64,000 nucleotides of DNA from Terrabacter sp. Ter38 (GTDB lineage: Bacteria > Actinomycetota > Actinomycetes > Actinomycetales > Dermatophilaceae): NCBI RefSeq assembly GCF_024519435.1, contig NZ_JALJRZ010000011.1:62001-126000 (forward strand), read 5' to 3'. The position numbers and the translations under genes were made by a program. This document shows positions 34,052 to 42,009 of this stretch, piece by piece (the first letter of the stretch is position 1; each line of letters begins with the position of its first letter). Below the pieces are notes generated by a model. It was not told the origin of the DNA, made no database searches, and saw nothing but the letters and a program-made list of their open reading frames with translations.

Positions 34052-34456
34052 TCAGCTGCGCGGCGAGCGGTCGCGCCGCTCCGGACGGTGGGAGCGGTCG
34101 CCCACCGGCTTGCCACCGCGGAAGGTGTAGACCGCCGGCCCGTCGGACGACGCCTGGTCCGGGTCGAGGGCGTCGGGCACGGCGCCGGCCGACCCGCCGT
34201 GCGTGCTCGCGAGCTCGTCCTGCGGCTCGTCCACGAAGCGGGGCGCGGGTCCGGCAGCGGCGTCCTGCTCACGCGCGGCGAGCATGACGCCATGGAAGAG
34301 CATGACGGCCGCGAGGGCGGTCAGGGCGAAGGCCGACACGGCGAGTGGCAGTCCGGTGTGCGCGCCACCGATCGAGGAACGGAGCAGGTGCAGGCCGCCG
34401 GCGATCGCCCCCACGACCGCGGCGCCGACGAACCAGATGATCGTGGCCCGGGTCAT
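34052..34456 (-). CDS. small membrane protein of unknown function
   Basis: A 134-residue protein with two membrane helices (about 5-30 and 38-60) and a hydrophilic, acidic then basic tail (ending DRSHRPERRDRSPRS). I start at the ATG at 34456 because the upstream extension is not protein-like. No family recognised. The tail is probably cytoplasmic and disordered. It lies upstream of dinB with a 34-bp gap and may share its transcript. Confidence 0.65.
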   Translation of the reverse strand: MTRATIIWFVGAAVVGAIAGGLHLLRSSIGGAHTGLPLAVSAFALTALAAVMLFHGVMLAAREQDAAAGPAPRFVDEPQDELASTHGGSAGAVPDALDPDQASSDGPAVYTFRGGKPVGDRSHRPERRDRSPRS

Positions 34457-34573
34457 TGAGTTCCCCACGAGGTCACTGTCGCACACGTCCGGGGCGCTCG
34501 AGAGCACCTGGATCGGGTCCAGGGACCGTGGCGCAACGGCATACCCCCTGGGGCACGCCCCCACGACGACGGG

Positions 34574-36070
34574 TCAGCGGACCGGAAGGGCCGCGGCGCC
34601 CCGGGGGGAGACCGCGCCGGCACGCGCCGCGGGGATCGTGGAGAAGCCGGTGACCGACGTCGCCCCTGCCCCCGACCCGCCGATGCCGGCCTGGGAGAGC
34701 TTGGGCCGCGAGCCGGCCTTCGTCGTGCCGCTCTGGTCCTTGCGGTTCTTGTCCGTGCCGCCGTTGCTCTTCGTGCCGTTGCTCTTCGTGCCGTTGCTCT
34801 TGGAGCCGCTGCTCTTGGAGCCGTTGCTCTTGGAGCCGTTGCTCTTGGAGCCGTTGCTCTTGGAGCCGTTGTTCTTCGCGCCCGCGTTCTTCGCGGCCTT
34901 CGCCGTCGCGTCCTTGGGCGCCTTCGACGTCTTGAGATCCTTCGAGCCCTTCGGGGCCTTGCCGCCCTTGCCGCCCTTGCCGCCCTTGCCGCCCTTGCTG
35001 CCCTTGCTGCCCTTGTCGCCGTTGCTGCCCTTGTCGCCCTTGCTGCCCTTGCCGCCCTTGTCGTCCGTGGCGCCCTTCGGGCCCGGGCCACCGACGGGCG
35101 CGACCGCCGACGGGCTCAGCGCGTCGGGCTTGAGGGTCAGGGCCTGACCACCGGTCGTCGAGCCCGACGCCGGCGCCGAGGCGTCGGCCCGCGGCGTAGC
35201 GGCGGGGGTGACGTCGGCGACCGGGACGACCGGCTCGTCCGACTCGGCCGCCTCGGTGGGCAGGGCAGGCGCGGTAGGCGTCGGGCGGGCCGCCGCAGCG
35301 GCGGCCTCGGTCGAGCGGATGGCTCGCGGGGTCGGCGTCGTGGTCGCGACCGACGTCGCTGACGGTGCCGGGGGGGCGGCGGCATACGCCGTGTGGGTGT
35401 CGGTGACGCGGTCGGAGCTGACCGGCACGGGCGCGCTGGGCAGGACCTCGAGACCGGGACGACGGTCGTGCGTCGCGACCGAGCCGAGGATGAGGGCGGT
35501 GACGGCCGCCCCGAGGAGCAGCCCTGCGCCGCGCTGTCCACCGACCCGCGACAGCGACAGGTGCCCCCGCACGAGGGCAGCGCTCGCCGCGAGCAGGGTC
35601 GAGACGCCGATGACGATGAGGCCGCCGGTCAGGCCGCCGACGAGGCAGCTGAAGAGGACGAGGGCACCGAGGACCGCGAAGCCCGCGACCGTGCCCTCGG
35701 GGACCCGTCGCTCCGGACGGTCGGCGAGCAGGTCGACGCGCTGGTGGTCGACGCGGGCGCTCGGGCGGGCCGGCAGCGTGAACGAGGCGTCCTCGAGCAC
35801 GGCCACAGAGGGCATTTCGGACTTCACGTCGACAGTCTCGTCGATCAAGGGCCTCGAGTGGGAGTCAGACCCGTCCCCGATCGGGCCGGAGTCGACATTT
35901 CCTGCTCGTCCCGGACGGGCGGTCGAGCCGGCGGCGGCCCACAGCTGCCACCCTCGCGGCGGCACGGGCCAGGACGGGTCGGGCAGCCAGCGCTCGTGGT
36001 CACCGTCGGAGAGCGGCCGCGAGCCGTGGCGCAACGGATCCCCGTGCGTGGGCGTCATGCTCGTCGTCAC
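34574..36070 (-). CDS. membrane protein with collagen-like GxK and NGSKS repeats
   Basis: A 498-residue protein. The N-terminal 60 residues include a WPVPPRGWQLWA block like short actinobacterial DUF2510-type motifs. Two to three membrane helices sit at about 125-210. After that comes a Pro/Ala/Thr linker, then collagen-like triplets (GGK, GSK, GDK, GSN) near residues 335-375, and about seven NGSKS pentapeptides encoded by 15-bp tandem repeats. I start at GTG 36070, 11 bases after AGGAG; GTG 36079 is only two bases from it. A surface or matrix role is plausible. The lysine-rich repeats would carry high positive charge. Confidence 0.78.
   Translation of the reverse strand: MTTSMTPTHGDPLRHGSRPLSDGDHERWLPDPSWPVPPRGWQLWAAAGSTARPGRAGNVDSGPIGDGSDSHSRPLIDETVDVKSEMPSVAVLEDASFTLPARPSARVDHQRVDLLADRPERRVPEGTVAGFAVLGALVLFSCLVGGLTGGLIVIGVSTLLAASAALVRGHLSLSRVGGQRGAGLLLGAAVTALILGSVATHDRRPGLEVLPSAPVPVSSDRVTDTHTAYAAAPPAPSATSVATTTPTPRAIRSTEAAAAAARPTPTAPALPTEAAESDEPVVPVADVTPAATPRADASAPASGSTTGGQALTLKPDALSPSAVAPVGGPGPKGATDDKGGKGSKGDKGSNGDKGSKGSKGGKGGKGGKGGKAPKGSKDLKTSKAPKDATAKAAKNAGAKNNGSKSNGSKSNGSKSNGSKSSGSKSNGTKSNGTKSNGGTDKNRKDQSGTTKAGSRPKLSQAGIGGSGAGATSVTGFSTIPAARAGAVSPRGAAALPVR
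34761..34880 (-). repeat. 15-bp tandem repeat, eight units, in frame
   Basis: Eight 15-bp units based on CCGTTGCTCTTGGAG run from 34761 to 34880 with few substitutions, inside the collagen-like gene; they encode Asn-Gly-Ser-Lys-Ser units. Recent expansion by slippage is likely because the last four are nearly identical. Confidence 0.9.
34957..35065 (-). repeat. 9-bp GxK codon repeat
   Basis: A run of 9-bp units based on CCCTTGCCG / CCCTTGCTG / CCCTTGTCG encodes Gly-x-Lys triplets, giving the collagen-like segment of the same protein. Confidence 0.85.
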
Positions 36071-36143
36071 CAGACTCACTACTCCTGCAGTGTGCGGGGC
36101 CCGTTCGGGGCGCTACGCGAGAACAGTACGTCGTAAAGTCACG

Positions 36144-36158
36144 ATTTGTACCGCAAAT
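36144..36158. promoter_or_regulatory. ATTTG-N5-CAAAT inverted repeat in an AT-rich island
   Basis: A perfect 5-5-5 inverted repeat lies in an unusually AT-rich stretch (about 36126-36182) between the penicillin acylase-like gene (ends 36184) and the collagen-like gene. It is probably the promoter and operator of the collagen-like gene. Confidence 0.5.
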
Positions 36159-36183
36159 AGTAAAAGACGGGCAAAGTTCTCCT

Positions 36184-38352
36184 TTACCCAGTTCCCGTCG
36201 TCGGACGAACCGGGTGCAGCCCGCCGGCCAGCCACGCCGGCGTCTGGTCGGCGAAGTGCGGGTCGCGGGGGTCTCCACTCGCCCCGAAGGGCACGACCCA
36301 GCGGCTCGCGTCACGGTCGGCGAGGTCCCAGACGTAGCGCGCCACCGGCCCGCCGTAGCAGCGGTCCGTCACCCCGGGCGCGCTCGCCGCCGCGAGGACG
36401 CAGCCCTTGTCGCCCCCGACGGGGTCGCGCGGGACGTGGGGCGCACGCCCGGTCGCGTCGAGCGCGTGGACCGGGTCGAGCCAGTGCCGCTCGCCCCACG
36501 TCGTCAGCGAGTCACGGTGCGCCGCGACGTGTTCGAGCGCCACGCGTACACCCTCGCCCACGTCGATGCCATGAGCCGGACCGAGGTGTGCCATCGAGTG
36601 CCAACCCACCCCGATCTGCGTCACGATGTCGGTCCACGCCGCGAAGATGCGGGAGTGGCCGCTCGGCTCGTGCAGGGCCGAGAGGGCCGGGTGCTCGGAG
36701 AACCACCGCACGAGCGCCGTGCGCCAGGCGGCGAAGAGCGCGGCACCGCGGCTGCCGGTGTCGCTGCGGCCGTCCCAGGCGAGCAGCTCGGCCCGCACGT
36801 CGCCGGCGGCCCCCGAGACCTGGGCGGCCCTGACGAGCTCGCGCATGACATCGGCCTGTCCGTTGCGCGTGTCGACGTGGATCACCGCGCAGTCGTCCAC
36901 GGTCAACCGCTCCCTCGACTCGACGAGCTCGCGGATCCGGCCGGCCCGGAAGGGGGTGGCGTACTCCACCCCGAGCCCGCCGCCACTGGCCCGGTCGTTG
37001 GCGCTGACCATGACGTCGGGGACGTCGCTGCCCCTCCCGCGCCGGTAGCCGTGCCACACGTGCCGGGGGTCCCACGCCGGGACGGGCAGCACCGCCCCGA
37101 TCTCGTCGCGCTCGGGCACGCGACCCACGACGAGGTGACGGACTCGACCCGTGTCGTCGGCGACGAGCGCGCTGTTGACCGGCTCGACCCAGCGCGACAG
37201 GGCCTCCTCGACGTCGGCGACCGTCCGCGCCCGGAGCAGGGGCAGAAGGGCGCCGAAGCCGAGGTCCTCCTCGACGTGGGCCGGCGTGCGCAGGCTGTGC
37301 GCAGCCGGGTGGGCGCGGCGCGGCTGGACGCTCTCGTCGGTCCACTGCGGCGGTGCCTCGGGCTCGCCGACGAGCCGCTCGATCTCCGCCTCGAGGCCGG
37401 TGACGATCGGCCCGCGCGACGTGACGACGACCGGGACCTCCACGGCGGCCTCGCCGCGCACCCTCAGCGTCTCGCTCGAGGCGCGCACCGGCTCCCACCC
37501 GTCGATGCCGCGCGCCTTGAGCAGCGGCGAGCCGTCGGGGCCGTGACCGACGTGACCGAGTGACTCGAGCGTCAGGTCCTGGTAGTCGGCCATCGCGTTC
37601 GTGATGCCCCACGCGACGGTGCCCGTGTGGGCGAAGTGCTGCACGCCGGGCACCCCCGGGAAGGTGAAGCCGACGACGTCGAACTCGGGACAAGCGAGGC
37701 CGACCTGCTGGTAGCAGCCGGGCAGCTCGATCGTGCGGTGCGGGTCACCGGCGACGAGGGGCAGTCCGCTCGCCGTTCGCGCTCCGCCGATCACCCACGC
37801 GTTGCTCCCCGAGGCCTCGGCCCGCTCGACCCCCTCGGCATTGAACAGCGCGAGGGCCTCGGCGCCGAGCCGGTCGGCGACGTGCGCGTTGAAGAGCTTG
37901 GCCGGGAAGGTCCCGAAGAGCAGGTGGATGCCCCAGAAGATGCCGAGCGGCGTCCACGCCTCCCACGGGCGCGGCGCGGCGGCATACGACTGGAGCCCGA
38001 GGAGCGCGACCTCGGGCGTGCCCGCGAGTCCCTCGGCCAGGGTCTCGTTGACGCCGTCCACGTATGCCGTCAGCCACGTCCGCGTCTCGCGGTCGAGCCG
38101 CTCGAAGCAGCGGCGCACCGTCGGTTCGAGCAGCACCTGCCGGGAGAACCGGTCCCAGGCGAGACCGTGGGCGCCGACGTACTCGGCCGTCCGTCCTTCC
38201 ATCCGCCAGCGGTGGTGCTCGATCTGCCACGCGCGGTCGAGGCCGGTGATGCGTCCCTGGAGGCGGGCCAGCTCCATCACGTCGCCGGCGCGCAGGTGCG
38301 GGACACCCATGGCATCACGTCGCACCTCGGCGGACATCGGAGCGCGGGGCAC
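36184..38352 (-). CDS. penicillin acylase-family Ntn hydrolase
   Basis: A 722-residue precursor of the penicillin amidase family. The autocatalytic nucleophile is Ser in ASGSNAWVIGG (about residue 190), preceded by the alpha chain and followed by the beta chain, with FTFPGVPGVQHFAHTGTVAWGIT and the Asn-Arg region NGQADVM later. There is no obvious signal peptide, unlike classical PGA, so it may be cytosolic. It could cleave N-acyl amides, including acyl-homoserine lactones. The GTG start at 38352 has AAGGAGA six bases upstream; an upstream in-frame ATG at 38379 is less likely. Confidence 0.88.
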   Translation of the reverse strand: MPRAPMSAEVRRDAMGVPHLRAGDVMELARLQGRITGLDRAWQIEHHRWRMEGRTAEYVGAHGLAWDRFSRQVLLEPTVRRCFERLDRETRTWLTAYVDGVNETLAEGLAGTPEVALLGLQSYAAAPRPWEAWTPLGIFWGIHLLFGTFPAKLFNAHVADRLGAEALALFNAEGVERAEASGSNAWVIGGARTASGLPLVAGDPHRTIELPGCYQQVGLACPEFDVVGFTFPGVPGVQHFAHTGTVAWGITNAMADYQDLTLESLGHVGHGPDGSPLLKARGIDGWEPVRASSETLRVRGEAAVEVPVVVTSRGPIVTGLEAEIERLVGEPEAPPQWTDESVQPRRAHPAAHSLRTPAHVEEDLGFGALLPLLRARTVADVEEALSRWVEPVNSALVADDTGRVRHLVVGRVPERDEIGAVLPVPAWDPRHVWHGYRRGRGSDVPDVMVSANDRASGGGLGVEYATPFRAGRIRELVESRERLTVDDCAVIHVDTRNGQADVMRELVRAAQVSGAAGDVRAELLAWDGRSDTGSRGAALFAAWRTALVRWFSEHPALSALHEPSGHSRIFAAWTDIVTQIGVGWHSMAHLGPAHGIDVGEGVRVALEHVAAHRDSLTTWGERHWLDPVHALDATGRAPHVPRDPVGGDKGCVLAAASAPGVTDRCYGGPVARYVWDLADRDASRWVVPFGASGDPRDPHFADQTPAWLAGGLHPVRPTTGTG

Positions 38353-38406
38353 GGCGGATCTCCTTCGATCTGCGGGCATGTCGGACGGGCGGGCGGTGGG
38401 TCCCGG

Positions 38407-38853
38407 TCAGTCGTCGCGCGAGAACTTGTTCTCGATCTCACGGAGGAAGGCGTCGGAGATCCGGCGGTACTTCTGGAGAGTCAGCGTGATGGGGGCACCG
38501 ACCTGCAGGCCGAGGACGCTGCGCGCCGGGTCGAGCCGGATCTGCGGGTCGGCCATCAGGGTGCCGCCGTTCTCCATGAGCGAGCGCACGAGCACCCGCA
38601 CCTCGTTGAGCGCGTTGCCGTCCTCGCCCTCGACGCCGCGCAGGCGGTGGACGAAGTAGCCGTCGAGGACGATGAGCATGTTGTTGAAGTACTCGTACTC
38701 GAGCGACTCGAGCGCGCCCTCGAGGTGGGAGACGTCGGCGTCACCGTGGTCGCGCGCGGCCTGCGCCACCTCGTGGAACATCACGACCTGGGTCTCGACC
38801 CGCGACCGGCAGGCGTCGATGTAGTCCTGCTCGTAGTCCTTCACTCCCAGCAT
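38407..38853 (-). CDS. conserved hypothetical protein, 148 aa
   Basis: A soluble, mostly helical 148-residue protein (KDYEQDYIDACRSRVETQV, then FHEVAQAARDH and LESLEYEYFNNMLIVLDGYFVHRLRG). The middle ends in an NEVRVLVRSLMENGG helix and the C-terminus has TLTLQKYRRISDAFLREIENKFSRDD. It has charged coiled-coil character and no metal or catalytic motif that I can name. It lies upstream of the penicillin acylase-like gene with a 54-bp gap. Conservation in actinobacteria is my impression only. Confidence 0.68.
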   Translation of the reverse strand: MLGVKDYEQDYIDACRSRVETQVVMFHEVAQAARDHGDADVSHLEGALESLEYEYFNNMLIVLDGYFVHRLRGVEGEDGNALNEVRVLVRSLMENGGTLMADPQIRLDPARSVLGLQVGAPITLTLQKYRRISDAFLREIENKFSRDD

Positions 38854-38881
38854 GGGGCCAGCCTAGCGAGCAGGGCGCCAC

Positions 38882-38887
38882 TAGGTT
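38882..38887 (+). promoter_or_regulatory. -10 box TAGGTT for the DUF2237 gene
   Basis: TAGGTT ends six bases before the ATG at 38894, with no ribosome site; a leaderless start is likely. Confidence 0.5.
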
Positions 38888-38893
38888 TGGGTC

Positions 38894-39289
38894 ATGGCAG
38901 CGCGGGAACGGAACGTGCTCGGTGGCGAGCTCGAGGCGTGCGGCACCGACCCGGTGACCGGCTTCTACCGCGACGGCTACTGCACGACGGGCCCCGAGGA
39001 CCGGGGCAGCCACACCGTCTGCGTCGTCGTCACGACCGAGTTCCTCGAGCACCAGCGCAGCGTCGGCAACGACCTCGTGACGCCTCGTCCGGAGTGGCGC
39101 TTCCCGGGCCTGACGCCGGGCGACCGGTGGTGCGTCGTCGCGAGCCGCTGGCTCGAGGCCCACCAGGACGGAGCCGCGGCGCCGGTCTTCCTCGCCGCCA
39201 CGCACGAGCGCGCGCTCGAGATCGTGCCGCTCCAGCTGCTCCAGTCGTATGCCGCCGACATCCCGGACGACCCCAGCTCGCTGCTCTGA
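38894..39289 (+). CDS. DUF2237 family protein
   Basis: A 131-residue protein matching DUF2237 along its length: NVLGGELEACGTDPVTGFYRDGYC, then HTVCVVVTTEFLEHQRSVGNDL, FPGLTPGDRWCVVASRW and a C-terminal ATHERALEIVPL helix. Family members are widespread small proteins without a known activity; conserved Cys and Asp residues hint at metal or thiol chemistry. It is preceded by a TAGGTT -10 box and is divergent from the hypothetical gene at 38407. Confidence 0.9.
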   Translation: MAARERNVLGGELEACGTDPVTGFYRDGYCTTGPEDRGSHTVCVVVTTEFLEHQRSVGNDLVTPRPEWRFPGLTPGDRWCVVASRWLEAHQDGAAAPVFLAATHERALEIVPLQLLQSYAADIPDDPSSLL

Positions 39290-39353
39290 CGGCGCGTCCC
39301 ACCGGTCCGCGACCGTCCTCCCCCTCGACGGTGACGGGGTGCCCGAGGCCCGT

Positions 39354-39359
39354 GATACT
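39354..39359 (+). promoter_or_regulatory. -10 box GATACT for the small ORF and pentapeptide gene
   Basis: GATACT ends six bases before the ATG at 39366; no ribosome site. It would drive the short ORF and the coupled gene at 39521. Confidence 0.45.
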
Positions 39360-39365
39360 GGCGGG

Positions 39366-39524
39366 ATGAGCGATCTGCACGTGCTCGCACCGGGCTTCGC
39401 ACCGACGCCGTTCACCGCCGACGAGATCCAGCATTGGCGCACGACGTGGCTCCAGTTCCAGGGGCACGCCTCCTTTCCCGTGTCCGCGGTGACGGTCACG
39501 CTCGACACGGTGGAGCTGCCGTGA
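39366..39524 (+). CDS. short ORF, probably an internally deleted remnant
   Basis: A 52-residue reading frame starting MSDLHVLAPGFAPTPFTADEI. I recall longer actinobacterial proteins that begin with a TPFTADEIR block and later contain a W..LQ.HASFP block; here WLQFQGHASFPVSAVTV follows after only a few residues. That suggests an in-frame internal deletion, though the recollection is not verified. Its stop overlaps the next start as GTGA, so it may now serve as a coupling leader for the pentapeptide gene. Confidence 0.5.
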   Translation: MSDLHVLAPGFAPTPFTADEIQHWRTTWLQFQGHASFPVSAVTVTLDTVELP

Positions 39525-40309
39525 GCACCCCCTCCCCGGGGACGCCGGCGCTCGAGGCCGACTGCTCGCGGTGCTTCGGCCTGTGCTGCGTCGCCCTCCC
39601 CTTCGCGCGGTCGGCCGACTTCCCCGTCGACAAGGCCGCCGGCGAGCCCTGCCGCAACCTCCTCGCCGATCACCGGTGCGGCATCCACGACCGGCTCCTC
39701 GAGGGCGGGTGGCGCGGCTGCGTGACCTTCGACTGCTTCGGCGCCGGCCAGCAGGTCTCGCAGGTCACCTTCGGCGGCGTCTCGTGGCGCGAGGCCCCGG
39801 AGACCGCCGCGACGATGTATGCCGTCCTGCCCGTCATGCGCCAGCTGCACGAGATGCTCGCCCACCTGCGTGACGCCCTCGCGCTCGAGCCGGACGAGAC
39901 GACGCGGACCGGACTCGTCGCGTCCGCCGAGGAGGTCAGGACGTCGACGGCCGGATCTCCGGACCGGCTGCTCGCCGTTGACCTCGTCGCCGTGCGCTCC
40001 CGGGTCGGGGGCCTGCTACGTGCCGCCAGCGCGACGGCACGCGCGCGGCGGAGGCGGCGTGACGGCATACGCACTCCTCCCCGGCGGCTGCGGGCCGGGG
40101 CCGACCTCGTCGCCGCCGACCTCCGCGGCCGTGACCTGCGCACGGCCGACCTCCGGGGCGCGCTGCTCATCGCGGCCGACCTGCGCGACGCCGACCTGCG
40201 GTGGGCCGACCTGCTCGGTGCCGACCTGCGCGACGCCGACCTGCGCGGGGCCCGGCTCGACGGCGCGCTCTTCCTCACCCGCCCGCAGCTCGCGGCGGCG
40301 CGCACCTGA
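39521..40309 (+). CDS. Cys-cluster and pentapeptide-repeat protein
   Basis: A 262-residue two-part protein. The N-terminal 75 residues carry a Cys cluster (ADCSRCFGLCCVAL, then GEPCRNL, RCGIHD, GCVTFDCFG), which looks like a zinc or Fe-S site of the YkgJ type. After a helical, basic middle, residues about 195-255 are pentapeptide repeats (ADLRG, ADLRT, ADLRD, ADLRW) that form a right-handed quadrilateral helix. Some pentapeptide proteins mimic DNA and bind gyrase, but a link to gyrase here is only a possibility. GTG start by overlap. Confidence 0.85.
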   Translation: MSTPSPGTPALEADCSRCFGLCCVALPFARSADFPVDKAAGEPCRNLLADHRCGIHDRLLEGGWRGCVTFDCFGAGQQVSQVTFGGVSWREAPETAATMYAVLPVMRQLHEMLAHLRDALALEPDETTRTGLVASAEEVRTSTAGSPDRLLAVDLVAVRSRVGGLLRAASATARARRRRRDGIRTPPRRLRAGADLVAADLRGRDLRTADLRGALLIAADLRDADLRWADLLGADLRDADLRGARLDGALFLTRPQLAAART

Positions 40310-40394
40310 CCGGACGATTCGCGCATTCGGTCCCACGGCGGCGGCCCAGCGAAGACAATCGACCCACGGTCCACGTCGAGCACGGGAGGCGAGG

Positions 40395-41033
40395 GTGCGC
40401 CGAGGCACGGTCGCCGCAACGCTGGCGCTGTCGGCTGCGCTCGTGCTCGCAGGCTGCTCGTCCGGCAAGCCCGAGATCGACCTCAGCCAGGTGGCCGGCT
40501 CCACGGGCACGCCGGTGCCGACCGAGACGGTGACGGTGACGGAGATCGACACGAGGACCGTCACCGCGACGACGACGGTCGTGACGACGGCGACGGTCGT
40601 GGCCACGCCGACGGTCACCGTCACGGCGCTCCCGCGACCGAGCCTGACGACGAGCACCGTCTTCAACCGGCCCGCTGCGCTGGCTGACTACTCGAACCTC
40701 GTCGTCGACGTGCGGCTGCTCGACCGGATGCCGTTGTCCGGCAACGCCGCGGCGCTCCAGCTCGACCTCATGGCCCAGCACCTCGAACGGCTCGGTGCGA
40801 ACGGACCGCCGCCGGGGCTGGACGCGCCCAGCTACTACGGCCGGCTGGCGTCGCTCGGACTCTTCGCCCGCGCCGCCTCCGGCGAGGCGACGGCAGGCTC
40901 GCCGGTGGCCCAGAGCAGATATGCGGTCATCCGTCAGGAGACCGGCATCCTGCTCTCGCTCGTCAACGGCGCGCTGACGACGACGTTCACGCTGCCGACG
41001 GCCGCGCCGCGACCGACGACAACGACTCCGTGA
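40395..41033 (+). CDS. lipoprotein with Thr/Val-rich linker
   Basis: A 212-residue lipoprotein: a signal peptide with lipobox LVLAGC (Cys at about residue 21) and a striking Thr-Val repeat (residues about 45-85, VTATTTVVTTATVVATPTVT) that is probably an extended, perhaps glycosylated, spacer. A helical domain (residues about 95-195: LDRMPLSGNAAALQLDLMAQHL) follows. GTG start with GGGAGG upstream. No family recognised. Its last 47 bp overlap the convergent phosphotransferase gene. Confidence 0.78.
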   Translation: MRRGTVAATLALSAALVLAGCSSGKPEIDLSQVAGSTGTPVPTETVTVTEIDTRTVTATTTVVTTATVVATPTVTVTALPRPSLTTSTVFNRPAALADYSNLVVDVRLLDRMPLSGNAAALQLDLMAQHLERLGANGPPPGLDAPSYYGRLASLGLFARAASGEATAGSPVAQSRYAVIRQETGILLSLVNGALTTTFTLPTAAPRPTTTTP

Positions 41034-41985
41034 AGCCGAGCCAGGCGATCTCGCCGTCGGCGTCGTCCGGATGGGGTCGAGCGAACCAGGCGGCATAGAG
41101 CGCGACCTCGGTGAGGTCCCACCGCAGCGCCTGAGCGCGGAGATGGTCGGTCGTGAGGGCTCGACCGGTCAGCGCGGCGTAGTCGGTGAGCACCTCGTCG
41201 GCGAGGACACCCTCGGCGCCCGCGACGTGCCAGAGGTCGCGGGCCGCGGGCGCGAGCAGGGCGGTGTCCCAGTCGACGACGTGGAGACCGTCGGCGTCGG
41301 ACAGGACGTTGCGCCAGTGCGGCTCTCCGTGGGTGATGACCCAGGAGTCGCGCTCGGCGTGGTCCCGGACGGCCCGCTCGTCCCAGTCGAGGAGGGCGTG
41401 CCGCACTGCCTCCGCGTGCTCGGCCAGGGCGTCCCGGGCGGGGGCTCCGTAGGGGCCGGCGCCGGGCGGCAGGTCGGCCGTCAGGGCCTGGTCGAGGAGC
41501 GCCCGCTCGGGCAGCGCCAGGTCGTCGGTACCGGCGACGCCGACGGCACGCGGGGTGGCCGCGTGCAGCCGCGCGAGCACCTCGGTCACGGCGAGCCGGT
41601 CGGCCGACGTCTGCTCGGAGGGCGACGGCAGGCGCGGCGCGTCGAGCCACGGGGTCATCGACACCCAGCGGTGCCGGCTCAGCTCGAAGGGGACCGCCCC
41701 GTCGCGCGCCGGGACGGGAGCGACGACGAAGTCCAGCCCGGAGTCGGCGAGGGCCCGGGCGGTGCGGAACGCCGAGGTGAGGGCGGCGCCGCGCTCGAGG
41801 TCGGCTCCGGCGCCGGCGTAGTCGTCGAGCGTGACGAACCAGCGGCTGTTGTCGAGCGCGTCGACCCTCCAGTGGTGGCTGCCGAAACCGACTGGCGCAT
41901 AGGTGATCTCACGGACATCCAGGGCCCACATCTCGCGCAGGGCCGCGGCGATCAGGTCGGTGGAGAAGTCCGCGGGCGGCGTCAT
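40987..41985 (-). CDS. aminoglycoside-phosphotransferase-fold kinase
   Basis: A 332-residue kinase-like protein of the APH/ChoK fold: catalytic loop WVITHGEPHWRNVL (HGDxxxxN pattern with Glu in place of Asp) and the DFG-equivalent VVDWDTALL. The Asp-to-Glu change in the catalytic loop is unusual. The substrate could be a small sugar, amine or antibiotic. ATG at 41985, with a GTG one codon upstream as an alternative. The 3-prime end overlaps the convergent lipoprotein gene. Confidence 0.8.
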   Translation of the reverse strand: MTPPADFSTDLIAAALREMWALDVREITYAPVGFGSHHWRVDALDNSRWFVTLDDYAGAGADLERGAALTSAFRTARALADSGLDFVVAPVPARDGAVPFELSRHRWVSMTPWLDAPRLPSPSEQTSADRLAVTEVLARLHAATPRAVGVAGTDDLALPERALLDQALTADLPPGAGPYGAPARDALAEHAEAVRHALLDWDERAVRDHAERDSWVITHGEPHWRNVLSDADGLHVVDWDTALLAPAARDLWHVAGAEGVLADEVLTDYAALTGRALTTDHLRAQALRWDLTEVALYAAWFARPHPDDADGEIAWLGFTESLSSVAARPSAA

Positions 41986-42009
41986 CACGGCGTCATCACG
42001 GGCTCGACG

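Noticed and set aside
34761-34880. Array of regular repeats that might be a CRISPR or origin iteron set.
   Set aside because: Units are 15 bp, in frame, have no spacers and encode NGSKS pentapeptides within a long gene.
39366-40309. Toxin-antitoxin pair (small ORF plus larger protein with GTGA overlap).
   Set aside because: Neither protein resembles a toxin or antitoxin; the partner has a Cys cluster and pentapeptide repeats.
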